Source: Alphaproteobacteria bacterium
GTDB lineage: Bacteria > Pseudomonadota > Alphaproteobacteria > Rs-D84
DNA: 64,000 nucleotides
NCBI GenBank assembly: GCA_015062495.1
Contig: SUUN01000002.1
Location: 285,210 to 349,209, forward strand
Direction: 5' to 3'
The notes below the pieces were generated by a model. That model was given only the letters and a program-made list of their open reading frames with translations, was not told the DNA's origin and did not search any database. Of this stretch, positions 18,564 through 27,303 are shown piece after piece; the stretch's first letter is position 1; each line of letters begins with the position of its first letter. A program made the translations under genes and the position numbers.

Positions 18564-19393
18564 AACTTATACCGTTCATCGTTGATAACTACGACCGCTT
18601 TGCGACGCAGTTGTTTTAACTGTTGATCTGCCATAAACATTGCCTGTTTATACAAAGTATTCTGTTTAATAACATCGTCCAGGTTTTTATATTCATCTGT
18701 TTTTTTTGTTGCGCATACCAACAAAACCGTTCCATCATCTGCGCGCGTGGACCATGTCATATTGGGTAAATTTGCAACCCGTTCACGCAATTCCGGGGCC
18801 AGTTCATATTGCAGTGCAGTAAATTTCTGTGGCGCGCCACCAAATGATTCGGCCATTTTAACCGCTGCGTCACATGATTTTGGTTTTGTTAATTTTTGTG
18901 CAATATCCGCTGGAATATCAGTCAGACGCACAATCGTCATTTCAATTGGCAATCCATGTTCCCGTGCCAGGTTTGCCCGTTCATTTGCAATATCTTCGGC
19001 TGATACGTCAATTGTTGGCATAACGGTCCGTGCGACGATAATCTGCCATGCGATTTCCGACCGCAATGCATTACGTGCCATTTCACGTTCTGTTGCGCTT
19101 AAATCATCACCCAGATTCATTTTTTTCAGTTCTGCATCCACTGTTTTATCATCTGGCACTGCATTAAAGTTTTGCGCATATGCTAATTTGACACTGTCAT
19201 CAATAATACTTTGCAGCGCGACGCGACGATTATCGGTTGATGTCTGACCCTGGCGCGCCATTAATTTAGTACGTGCAGTTATATCCGTATCCGTGATTGG
19301 CGTGCCATTAACAGACGCCACAACCGTTGCCCCAAATGCCGGCATTATAAAAAACACAGACAATAACGCACCAAAACATTTTGCTAAATTCAT
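18560..19393 (-). CDS. SurA-like periplasmic chaperone with a degenerate PPIase region
   Basis: This 277-residue protein has an N-terminal signal peptide (cleavage probably after AFGA, about residue 22). It then has a SurA N-terminal domain: VVASVNGTPITDTDI, LQSIIDDSVKLAYA and RNALRSEIAWQIIV. The following region (about 150-235) is where a parvulin PPIase domain should be, but I do not see its usual motifs. It therefore may act only as a chaperone for outer-membrane proteins. It lies directly after lptD, the usual place of surA in Proteobacteria, and its stop overlaps rlmN. Confidence 0.85.
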   Translation of the reverse strand: MNLAKCFGALLSVFFIMPAFGATVVASVNGTPITDTDITARTKLMARQGQTSTDNRRVALQSIIDDSVKLAYAQNFNAVPDDKTVDAELKKMNLGDDLSATEREMARNALRSEIAWQIIVARTVMPTIDVSAEDIANERANLAREHGLPIEMTIVRLTDIPADIAQKLTKPKSCDAAVKMAESFGGAPQKFTALQYELAPELRERVANLPNMTWSTRADDGTVLLVCATKKTDEYKNLDDVIKQNTLYKQAMFMADQQLKQLRRKAVVVINDERYKL

Positions 19394-19408
19394 TATGATT
19401 TCCTTTCC

Positions 19409-21424
19409 TTAATATTGCTGACCATTAATTGCCATACCGAATCTGAACTGGAACGTTGTCGTTCCGACATAGTCTTCTTTAATCGCGTTATCGCGACGAT
19501 ATTCCACCGACAGATAATAACACGGATGGTTATAGAAAAATCCACCTGTATGGCGTTGGAACTGTTCCATTTCGATATTATAAATTGCATTCCACCGCAT
19601 TGACCATCTGTTTGTCAATTGAATGCCTGCGCCAATAATAGCCTCGTTAATATCGACATTTTCACCCAGTTCTGTATTTAAATGTTGCGACCAAATATGT
19701 CCAACGTTTAAAAAGTTGCGTGCTGTCCCAATATTTGCCGATGTTTCAACATGTCGCAGTGCCAATGTATCCTGGTTCAGTCTGAAACGCGACGCCAGGT
19801 TCAGCCACTTCATATTATTATAACTGACACGCCCAACATAGTCTGACAACCCTTTGCGAAAACCTGTATCTAAATCTGTATCAGGACGTTTTGTAAAATC
19901 ATATGATTGCCCCAGGAAAATTTCAACATTGTGTCCGTCATCGTTAAATGCCGCCCACCGCACGCCATAGTCTGCGTATGTTCCATTTTCCCACAAATCT
20001 AATCCTGCGAATCGATTGTCTGAAAACAGTGTTGAATCCGTCAAAATCGTCCCCGCCGAATCGTTGTTTAATGCAAATGTTTCCGCATCCATATCACGCA
20101 TCACAGTTATACGCGCGCGTGGTTCGATTATCTGTGTCCAATTATTTGTTGGCTTAAACAGTGGCAATCCCCATTCCAGATACCCACTGGGTAAAAATCT
20201 GTTTTTAAATCCTGAATAAATATCCCCGCCAATCATTTCAGTATTATTGAAATGATAAACATCATATCGTGCAGATACACTGGCGGTTAATCGGTTGCCA
20301 CCCCACAGTGTCCACGGTGTTGTCAAACGTGCGTCCCCAATCATACGTTGTGCCGATGTTCCATCCCCAGATATCCCCAGAATATCTGCCCCAAACGTTG
20401 CGTATGTTTCACCGAACAGTGGTGCGGTCTGATGAACTGCGCGAATATTTGGCAAAATATTTCCATCGGGTGCAGACCAACGACCGGTACTATCACGCAG
20501 TTCCTGGAATATATGCGCGTCAGCAACGACATAACTGCTTTGCCCAAACAGTTCAATTTTTGCCCCTGAATCCAAATACGGTTGATCTTCATAGAATCCA
20601 TATTTCTGCAAATATGTTTTATCAGATGCGCGTTCCAAAAATATTGTTGCCCGCGCATACTCGCCCAGTTCAATTACATCGTCGTTGAATATATGCCAAC
20701 GACTTTCGCCATCACGGTTGTGTGTAAATGACCCCCTGGTGCGATATTCAGAATGGTCTGCATTTAATCTGTGTTCAATCTGAAACAGCGGGTTTTCCTG
20801 GGTCAGGTATGAAAATGTTACCGTCATATCATGTGTGTCAGACAACGATATGTACAGTGGCACATTAATCTGCGTCCCCATTTTGTTTGTGGATTCAAAA
20901 TCAGGCATTAAAAATCCTGTTTTATACTTCACGCCTGGATCGGGCATTTCAAAGTACGGCCACCATAACACCGGAATATCATATGTGCGCAACACAGGAC
21001 TGTAAAATTTCAGCATGCGCGATTCCATGTCGTGAATGATTTTATATGTTGAAATTTCCCACGCATCCCCATACGCATCACAATCATCACATGCCGTAAA
21101 TGTGGCACGACGTGCAATTGTTAAATCCCCCCGCCGTGTTATATTATCAGATTCTACATATACATGATTCCCCAGCCACAGTTTTATATTATCGCCTGAT
21201 AATTCACCCCCCTGTTGTGTTATATACGAATCCATCAGGGTCATACGTTGTCCCGACTGGTTAACAATTTCAGTATTGCCAACCGTCTTGATTGTATCAG
21301 ATTTTACATCATATTCGATTTTATCGGCGACAATGGTGCGTGGTTCGTCCATATTAACCGACATCGCGTCGGCCACGGTCGACATAAACATAAATGCAAA
21401 ACAAGAATAAATCCATTTCTTCAT
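19409..21424 (-). CDS. lptD: LPS-assembly outer-membrane protein LptD
   Basis: LptD forms the outer-membrane beta-barrel that inserts LPS into the outer leaflet. It has 671 residues, short for the family. The signal peptide ends near ADA (about residue 20). An OstA/LptA-like jelly-roll domain follows (RTIVADKIEYDVKSDTIKTVGN). A Cys pair occurs in TACDDCDAYG. PVLWWPYFEMPD and YKTGFLMP are typical family stretches. The rest is a beta-barrel with alternating strands ending in Phe-rich segments. It starts 4 nt from the lptF stop (overlapping) and precedes surA-like, the classic lpt order. Confidence 0.93.
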   Translation of the reverse strand: MKKWIYSCFAFMFMSTVADAMSVNMDEPRTIVADKIEYDVKSDTIKTVGNTEIVNQSGQRMTLMDSYITQQGGELSGDNIKLWLGNHVYVESDNITRRGDLTIARRATFTACDDCDAYGDAWEISTYKIIHDMESRMLKFYSPVLRTYDIPVLWWPYFEMPDPGVKYKTGFLMPDFESTNKMGTQINVPLYISLSDTHDMTVTFSYLTQENPLFQIEHRLNADHSEYRTRGSFTHNRDGESRWHIFNDDVIELGEYARATIFLERASDKTYLQKYGFYEDQPYLDSGAKIELFGQSSYVVADAHIFQELRDSTGRWSAPDGNILPNIRAVHQTAPLFGETYATFGADILGISGDGTSAQRMIGDARLTTPWTLWGGNRLTASVSARYDVYHFNNTEMIGGDIYSGFKNRFLPSGYLEWGLPLFKPTNNWTQIIEPRARITVMRDMDAETFALNNDSAGTILTDSTLFSDNRFAGLDLWENGTYADYGVRWAAFNDDGHNVEIFLGQSYDFTKRPDTDLDTGFRKGLSDYVGRVSYNNMKWLNLASRFRLNQDTLALRHVETSANIGTARNFLNVGHIWSQHLNTELGENVDINEAIIGAGIQLTNRWSMRWNAIYNIEMEQFQRHTGGFFYNHPCYYLSVEYRRDNAIKEDYVGTTTFQFRFGMAINGQQY

Positions 21425-22479
21425 TTTTTTGCCAATATCGCCAAAATTACACCCAAAAATATTACCAGACCGATTGTCAATATCCCAAACCCGGTCAAAC
21501 TGGCCACCATATTAGACAGCGACATATACAACGCCATCGTCCCTGCCATTGCCCCAACTGCAACCATGGGGGCAAAACTGGCACGGCGTCGCAGTAACGA
21601 AGAACGCAACAATATCACCGCACACAGTGCCGCCAGTACTAAATTCATCAGCGGGCTTAAAAAACGGTTGCACATTTCCGTCAGAATGGTTTTGTGTTGT
21701 TTTTCTGTTTCTGCATCAAATACAATTTTTATCAAATCGCGGGTTGGGATTCTGCGTACGCGGAACGTGTTGTTTCCACCCCTGTCGTCCAGGTTTAAAT
21801 CCATATCAAATGTTTCAAATGTTCCTGTTACCATGGTTTCGCCAGATGCCTGTAATGAACCATTTGTCATCACCAATGATAATCCACGCACAGTTGATAC
21901 CAGTTTTCCTTTTTCTGCAAAAATCATAGACGGCGCATCTGCATCCCGCATATCTGACAGCATAACCTGGGCCAAATCGTGCCCATTAACACGGTCGACA
22001 TAAACAACCAAACCATCTGAAATTTCTGTAAACGCGCTTTCCTGTAATTTCATATGCGCCATACCGTATTTCAGATTCCATTGCATGTCATAAAACATTG
22101 CCTGGGTTCGTGGCACGACCCATACATTCAGCATCAGGTTCAACAGCATCAGCACCATTCCCAACACCAATGCCGGTCGTGCAATTTGTTTTGGTGACAT
22201 ACCGGTTGCCGCCATAACGGTAACTTCGTTATCTGCAATCATTTTGTTGTACACAAATATAACCGCGATAAAGCAAACAAACGGCACAATAATCGATGCG
22301 ATAAATGGTATCATCAACGCCGTCAGGCCTAAAAAACTGCCCACATCAATACCGTATTTCAGCAAGAATTTCATCATGGACATAATCTGCATCATCCATG
22401 CCAATCCTGTTAAAATCAGCAACAGCATAATGAAAATTGCAATCAGTTGTCGCAAAAAATACCGGTTTAAAATCTTCAT
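21421..22479 (-). CDS. lptF: LPS export permease of the LptF/LptG family, LptF-like
   Basis: This 352-residue inner-membrane protein belongs to the YjgP/YjgQ family, which with LptB extracts LPS from the inner membrane. Three hydrophobic N-terminal segments (about residues 10-35, 48-75, 100-125) precede a periplasmic jelly roll (about 140-255). Three more segments close the protein. NEVTVMAATGMSPKQIARPAL matches the coupling helix region of LptF, and GLVVYVDRVNGHDL the periplasmic domain. The stop overlaps the lptD start. Only one Lpt permease gene is present here; the usual partner lptG is missing from this locus and must be elsewhere if it exists. Confidence 0.88.
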   Translation of the reverse strand: MKILNRYFLRQLIAIFIMLLLILTGLAWMMQIMSMMKFLLKYGIDVGSFLGLTALMIPFIASIIVPFVCFIAVIFVYNKMIADNEVTVMAATGMSPKQIARPALVLGMVLMLLNLMLNVWVVPRTQAMFYDMQWNLKYGMAHMKLQESAFTEISDGLVVYVDRVNGHDLAQVMLSDMRDADAPSMIFAEKGKLVSTVRGLSLVMTNGSLQASGETMVTGTFETFDMDLNLDDRGGNNTFRVRRIPTRDLIKIVFDAETEKQHKTILTEMCNRFLSPLMNLVLAALCAVILLRSSLLRRRASFAPMVAVGAMAGTMALYMSLSNMVASLTGFGILTIGLVIFLGVILAILAKK

Positions 22480-22532
22480 GATTGTCAGTATAAATCATAA
22501 ATTCCCAGTTTTCAAGGCATAGATACGTTGCT

Positions 22533-23750
22533 TTACTCGTATCGTAAACTGTCAATTGGGTTTAATTTTGCGGCCTTCATTGCGGGCATAACACCCGACG
22601 ACAATCCGACAATAACTGCGACCGACACAGATAATACAACCGGCCAAATACTGAATGGCACATTATACCCCAGTATAAAACGTCCGACCCCCTGGCTTAA
22701 TCCCACACCGATAACCAAACCAATCATAGAACCAATAAACGAAATCAGAACAGATTCAGATAAAAACTGAATGATAATCATACGTTCGCGCGCGCCGATT
22801 GCCTTGCGAATGCCGATTTCACGTGTGCGTTCTGCAACCGATACCAACATCATATTCATAATACCAATTGCCCCAACCAACAGTGACACCGCCGCAATCG
22901 CAATCAGCAACAATTTCATATAGCCTGTAACGGTTGTCATTGTTTCCATAATCTGTTTCATATCCATGATTTGAAAGTCATCAACCACATCGTCTTTCAA
23001 TCTGTGTCTTTGTCGCAACAGGGCGGTCATCTGTTCAATTGCCATATTATTGTCAGAATCCGCAAACAATTTCAGTGCAATCATATTAACCGAATTTGGG
23101 AATCTTGAACCCTGGACACGTTTTTTCAGTGTGGTGATTGGTACGATAATCATATCGTCCTGGCTGCCCATCGCAGAATCACCTTTGGCGCGTGTGACGC
23201 CAATAACAACGAACGGTGTATTTTGAACACGAATAACTTCGCCAACAGGGTTTTCTGGCAATCCTAATTCTTCGGCGGTTTCTGGCCCAATAACGGCATA
23301 CGTTGATGCATTACGAACGGCCGACATGTCAAAGAATGTTCCATGTTCCATTTCTATGTTTTGAACGATTGTATAGTCCGGGTACACCCCCATCATAGAT
23401 GTGCCCCAGTTTTTGTTTCCATAAATAACCTGGGCCGAACCTGGCTGTACCGGTGATATTGCCATAACATCTGGCAATTTTGCGATAAATTCTGCGTCTT
23501 GGATGGTCAGCGTCTGCCGGTTTCCAGTTCGTACACCTGCGCTTTGTGCCGCGCCTGCACGAATCATAATTGTATTTGTCCCCAGCGATGAAAACTGGTC
23601 TGTAATTTCCTTTTGCACTGTTTCGCCGACTGCCACCATAATTACCACCGCCATAACACCGATGATAATCCCCAACACCGTCAGAAACGACCGAATTTTA
23701 TTTCCACTGATGGACAGCCACGATTCTTTTAAAATATCATTAATGGTCAT
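22533..23750 (-). CDS. MacB-like ABC transporter permease
   Basis: This 405-residue membrane protein has the MacB/FtsX layout. An N-terminal helix (FLTVLGIIIGVMAVVIMVAVG) is followed by a large periplasmic domain (about residues 60-270) and three C-terminal helices. These include AAVSLLVGAIGIMNMMLVSVAERTREIGIRKAIGA, which is strongly conserved in this family (seen here at about 285-325). It ends in AAKLNPIDSLRYE. The ATP-binding subunit is a separate gene just upstream. The pair would export a substrate, such as a macrolide-like compound, peptide or lipoprotein. MacB normally is a fusion working with MacA and TolC; both types of partner occur at 55.8-58.4 kb. Confidence 0.9.
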   Translation of the reverse strand: MTINDILKESWLSISGNKIRSFLTVLGIIIGVMAVVIMVAVGETVQKEITDQFSSLGTNTIMIRAGAAQSAGVRTGNRQTLTIQDAEFIAKLPDVMAISPVQPGSAQVIYGNKNWGTSMMGVYPDYTIVQNIEMEHGTFFDMSAVRNASTYAVIGPETAEELGLPENPVGEVIRVQNTPFVVIGVTRAKGDSAMGSQDDMIIVPITTLKKRVQGSRFPNSVNMIALKLFADSDNNMAIEQMTALLRQRHRLKDDVVDDFQIMDMKQIMETMTTVTGYMKLLLIAIAAVSLLVGAIGIMNMMLVSVAERTREIGIRKAIGARERMIIIQFLSESVLISFIGSMIGLVIGVGLSQGVGRFILGYNVPFSIWPVVLSVSVAVIVGLSSGVMPAMKAAKLNPIDSLRYE

Positions 23751-23767
23751 AATTGTGCCCCATATAT

Positions 23768-24496
23768 TTATAAATTATTATCATTTTTCGGGACTGGCCC
23801 GTCATAGTTTATTTTTCCATCACGAATATGAATCAGCCGGTCGGCATATTTTGCAATATCAAATTCATGCGTAATCATTACAATTGTGATACCTAAATCT
23901 TTGTTCAGTTCTTTAAAGAATTGCAAGATTTCATTTCCCATTTTACTGTCCAACGCCCCTGTCGGTTCGTCCGCCAGAATTAACTTTGGTTCGCCTGCCA
24001 ACGCACGTGCAATTGCGACCCTTTGCTTCATTCCGCCTGATAATTGCGTTGGCAGATAAGATTCAAAATTTTCTAATCCCACGCGTCTCAGCATTTCGCG
24101 CGCCCGACGCACGCGTTCGTCCATTGGCAATCCGCGGTACATCAGTGGCAACATCACATTGTCCAGCACACTGCGTTTTGGCAACAAATTAAACTGTTGA
24201 AATACAAACCCGATATGTTCGTTTCGCACGGTCGCCAATTCGTCCGGTGTTAATCCTGTCACATCGCGCCCATATAATTCATAGACCCCCGATGACGGTG
24301 TGTCCAACGCGCCAATTATGTTCATGCATGTTGATTTGCCCGACCCCGACGGTCCCATAATTGCGACAAATTCACCACTTTTAACCGTAAAGTTTATATC
24401 GAACAAAACCTGTTGTTCGCCCCCCAGTTCCAGTGGGAAACTTTTATTAATATTTTTCAGCGAAATAATCGCATCTTGTGCGGATTTTTTTCTCAT
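23768..24496 (-). CDS. ABC transporter ATP-binding protein (MacB/LolD type)
   Basis: This is a 242-residue ATPase. Walker A is GPSGSGKST, the signature LSGGMKQRVAIARAL, Walker B LILADEPTGALD, and the H-loop is MITHE. FVFQQFNLLP (Q-loop) fits the MacB/LolD group. The ATG at 24494-24496 is chosen because the family similarity starts there. A longer frame reaches into the end of the upstream Yip1-like gene. The permease follows after 17 nt, so the two form one transporter. Confidence 0.93.
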   Translation of the reverse strand: MRKKSAQDAIISLKNINKSFPLELGGEQQVLFDINFTVKSGEFVAIMGPSGSGKSTCMNIIGALDTPSSGVYELYGRDVTGLTPDELATVRNEHIGFVFQQFNLLPKRSVLDNVMLPLMYRGLPMDERVRRAREMLRRVGLENFESYLPTQLSGGMKQRVAIARALAGEPKLILADEPTGALDSKMGNEILQFFKELNKDLGITIVMITHEFDIAKYADRLIHIRDGKINYDGPVPKNDNNL

Positions 24497-24527
24497 ATTC
24501 TCTCTCGCTTGCGGTTCTATATGTGTG

Positions 24528-25124
24528 TTATAACAAACATGCCAGTGTTGCACTGGTGTTTTTCAGCATAAACCACCCAATACGATAATCGGTCGCATAC
24601 ACTGTTAACATAAACAAAGCCAGCACCCCAATAACCAACAAAACATTACCGCGTTTTCCGCGCATACAGTACAACGATATATTGTAAAACAAGAACAACA
24701 CATAAATATCGACCAACATACTAATAACCCAAATTGATGTGCAATTAAACGCCATTGCATTCAATACCAATATCACAGGGTAAATAAAGAATACCGACGC
24801 CAGGCCCTTAATCGCAATTTCCCAGTCGCGTTCACCGCCTGTGATTTCTGACACCAGCATCATCAGCCCCCCCATCACAAACAGCAATGCCACCGCCAAT
24901 ACTGGCACGATAATAATCGCCGTAAATATTGCACCAATTGTAATTGTTGCGCCCCCCAACAGACGGATTAACAAAACCAAACATCCACCCAACAGCCCAT
25001 ACAGAAACGCTTTTAGCATCGCTTCTTCCATATTACCGTCGGCGACAATTTTCGTGAAATAGCGTTTTGGATTAACAATTAAATTACGAATACGTTTAAA
25101 CGCGTTTTTAAATTTCTTTTTCAT
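24528..25124 (-). CDS. Yip1-like inner-membrane protein
   Basis: This 198-residue integral membrane protein has a basic N-terminus (MKKKFKNAFKRI) and NPKRYFTKI, reminiscent of the start of Yip1-domain proteins. About five hydrophobic segments follow (near residues 38-60, 62-90, 105-125, 130-150, 158-180). No catalytic motif is seen. It is the first gene of the minus operon that continues into the ABC transporter and lpt genes. A link to export or lipid handling is inferred only from that position. Confidence 0.75.
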   Translation of the reverse strand: MKKKFKNAFKRIRNLIVNPKRYFTKIVADGNMEEAMLKAFLYGLLGGCLVLLIRLLGGATITIGAIFTAIIIVPVLAVALLFVMGGLMMLVSEITGGERDWEIAIKGLASVFFIYPVILVLNAMAFNCTSIWVISMLVDIYVLFLFYNISLYCMRGKRGNVLLVIGVLALFMLTVYATDYRIGWFMLKNTSATLACLL

Positions 25125-25138
25125 ATTTACGCCCCCAT

Positions 25139-25166
25139 TTGATTATTTATATTTTTGCTTTATAAT
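25139..25166 (+). promoter_or_regulatory. Candidate der promoter
   Basis: ttgatt (25139-25144), a 16-bp spacer and a perfect tataat (25161-25166), about 26 bp before the der ATG. Confidence 0.65.
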
Positions 25167-25191
25167 TACAAAAAATCAACGGAAAAAAACA

Positions 25192-26526
25192 ATGTTAAAG
25201 ATAACCATAGCGGGCCGCCCAAACACGGGCAAATCGACACTTTTTAATGCACTGACTGGAACGCGTGATGCGCTGGTACACGACCGTCCGGGTGTTACGC
25301 GTGACACAATTTCGGGCGTTTTTCGCGACCGTCCATACACGCTGTATGACACGGCGGGCCTGGAACGCGCGAATTCTGGTATTGCGCTGGATTCGACCAA
25401 CATGGCAATTGATGCGGTGGCAACATCAGACGCGGTTTTGTTTGTAGTTGATGGTCGCGTGGGGCTGACTAACGAAGACTTGGATTGGGCCAAACTGGTG
25501 CGTCGCAAAACACGTGCGCCGGTACTGTTGCTTGTGAACAAAAGCGAATCGGAAAAGCGTCTGAACAATATCCACGATTTCTATAAACTGGGGTTTGGTG
25601 AACCTGTTTTGGTGTCGGCCGAACATAAACGCGGGTTCGAAGATATTTATGCATTCTTGGATAAAATTGCGGGTTCTGCGGCGGACGCCCCTGTGCCTGA
25701 AAAACAATCTGATAACCGCATTAAAATTGCTATTCTGGGGCAACCCAATGTTGGTAAATCGACTTTTGTAAATCGTGTACTGGGGGAACGGCGACAAATC
25801 GTAATGGATGCACCCGGAATTACACGCGATACAGTAAAAATCCCAACAAAATTCTATGGTCGTGATATTGTGTTAATGGATACTGCCGGCCTACGTCGCA
25901 AGGCGGGCGTCACCGACGATGTCGAAACGCTGTCTGCGTTAAAATCCCTGGATGCGATTGACAAAGCAGACGTTGTAATCCTGATGGTTGACGCCACGCG
26001 CAATATTGAAAACCAGGCCCTGGGGATTGCGGCGCGTGTTTATAATGCGGGTAAAATTTTATGTGTTGCCCTGAACAAATGGGATTTGGTTGAACCTGAA
26101 ATCCGTGATGAAAAATTGCTGAAATTAAAGCATCAGTTTTCAAATTCATTTCACCAGATTATCAAGCCCATGATTCTGGCGGTGTCGGCTGAAACTGGCA
26201 CGGGGGTCCAGAATATGTTCCGCCGTATTTATGAACAGTGGGATATTTCATCGGCCCAGGCCCCAACCAGCCTGGTAAACCGCATCGTTGAAAAACTGGT
26301 CGCCGACCGCCAGCCACCCTTGTCGCGCCTGAAACGTCCGATGAAAATCAAATTTGCCCGTCAAACCGGTCGTCATCCAATGCGTATTACAATCAATGTT
26401 GGTGGTGCGTCGGATATCCCCGAATCCTATACGCGGTATTTGCGCCGTGGCATTGCAACCGCGTTGCATTGGGAACATCTGCCAATTGTGATTGAATACG
26501 AAAAATCCGACAATCCATACGATTAA
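25192..26526 (+). CDS. der: Ribosome-assembly GTPase Der (EngA)
   Basis: Der is the tandem GTPase needed for 50S subunit maturation. Two G domains are present, with P-loops GRPNTGKST (from residue 8) and GQPNVGKST (from about 183). Both DTAG switches (DTAGLERA; DTAGLRRKAG) and the NKxD motifs (VNKSES, degenerate in the first domain; LNKWD in the second) can be read. The C-terminal KH-like domain ends in LPIVIEYEKSDNPYD. Length is 444. In the first domain the G4 motif reads NKSE instead of NKAD/NKID, a minor oddity. It is transcribed alone, with its own promoter and terminator. Confidence 0.97.
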   Translation: MLKITIAGRPNTGKSTLFNALTGTRDALVHDRPGVTRDTISGVFRDRPYTLYDTAGLERANSGIALDSTNMAIDAVATSDAVLFVVDGRVGLTNEDLDWAKLVRRKTRAPVLLLVNKSESEKRLNNIHDFYKLGFGEPVLVSAEHKRGFEDIYAFLDKIAGSAADAPVPEKQSDNRIKIAILGQPNVGKSTFVNRVLGERRQIVMDAPGITRDTVKIPTKFYGRDIVLMDTAGLRRKAGVTDDVETLSALKSLDAIDKADVVILMVDATRNIENQALGIAARVYNAGKILCVALNKWDLVEPEIRDEKLLKLKHQFSNSFHQIIKPMILAVSAETGTGVQNMFRRIYEQWDISSAQAPTSLVNRIVEKLVADRQPPLSRLKRPMKIKFARQTGRHPMRITINVGGASDIPESYTRYLRRGIATALHWEHLPIVIEYEKSDNPYD

Positions 26527-26528
26527 GC

Positions 26529-26552
26529 AAACCGCCACGTGGCGGTTTTTTT
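26529..26552 (+). terminator. Terminator between der and the PagL-like gene
   Basis: Stem aaccgcc/ggcggtt, loop acgt, then a T run. It lies between convergent genes. Confidence 0.88.
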
Positions 26553-26557
26553 GTATG

Positions 26558-27106
26558 TTAAAAACTGTAATTTATACCCAGCCCCAGAAAATTAAATCCG
26601 CGGTTCAGGTTAGTAAAATCGCCGTTTGAAAAGTGTTGGGTAAAAAACTCGGCACGAATACGTTCGCCAATGTTTTTGCCGATGAACACGCGTTCCCCGA
26701 ATACCAGTCTGCTTTCCACGTATTTATCGCCACTGTCGCGCATGTATGGGCCAATTCCCACACCAAAATACCACCCGCAAATTGATGCCAGTGCTAAATC
26801 CCACGATATTCCAATTGCGCCAAACGATGCGCCGTCATTGTGCCTGTATGCAAAATTTTGCAGCAGGTGAACATTTATTCGTCCCGGCAAACGCAGGAAA
26901 TTAATCGGCTGGCTGTATTGAACCATTGCAATTGTCATAGGATTAAATTCCCAATCCCATGGCCACACCAAATGCCCTAAATCGCCGTGTCCTGTGCTTT
27001 GGCCTATGTAAACGCCTATGCTGTTGCGTGTGCCGTTTTCAAACATAGGGTTTGCAATTGTCGCACATGGAATCAAAATTAAGCCAAGAATCAGTACAGA
27101 TTTCAT
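26558..27106 (-). CDS. PagL-like lipid A deacylase (outer membrane)
   Basis: This 182-residue protein has a signal peptide (MKSVLILGLILIPCATIANP) and then amphipathic beta-strands, suggesting a small outer-membrane barrel. The C-terminal part EFFTQHFSNGDFTNLNRGFN followed by FLGLGINYSF matches the PagL family pattern, in which the His-Ser pair of QHxSN is catalytic. PagL removes the 3-O acyl chain of lipid A, lowering recognition by the host. The start at 27104-27106 is chosen because a longer frame upstream has no signal peptide and crosses the divergent promoter region. Family assignment rests on the C-terminal motif. Confidence 0.75.
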   Translation of the reverse strand: MKSVLILGLILIPCATIANPMFENGTRNSIGVYIGQSTGHGDLGHLVWPWDWEFNPMTIAMVQYSQPINFLRLPGRINVHLLQNFAYRHNDGASFGAIGISWDLALASICGWYFGVGIGPYMRDSGDKYVESRLVFGERVFIGKNIGERIRAEFFTQHFSNGDFTNLNRGFNFLGLGINYSF

Positions 27107-27188
27107 ACAAAAAATTATGCCACACGTCGGCCATAATATCCATTTGATAAAAATCTTAAAATATGGCGTGAAATGCGCGACTAAACTA

Positions 27189-27217
27189 TTTACAGACCCA
27201 AAAAAAATTGTTATAAT
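27189..27217 (+). promoter_or_regulatory. Promoter of the secreted Arg/Thr-rich protein gene
   Basis: tttaca (27189-27194), exactly 17 bp, tataat (27212-27217). The leader of about 80 nt has a small hairpin (ttctgg/ccagaa, 27271-27287) just before the ribosome binding site aaggag (27291-27296). Confidence 0.75.
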
Positions 27218-27303
27218 CGAAATAAACATACATGCATTATGCGTGGTGTTTATGTACAGAAAGGTTGGGTTTCTGGGACATCCAGAACACAAGGAGAGTT
27301 TTT

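Noticed and set aside
27232-27303. N-terminal extension of the Arg/Thr-rich protein by 24 codons
   Set aside because: The ATG at 27304 has aaggag directly before it and is followed by a signal peptide; the extension covers the promoter leader hairpin.
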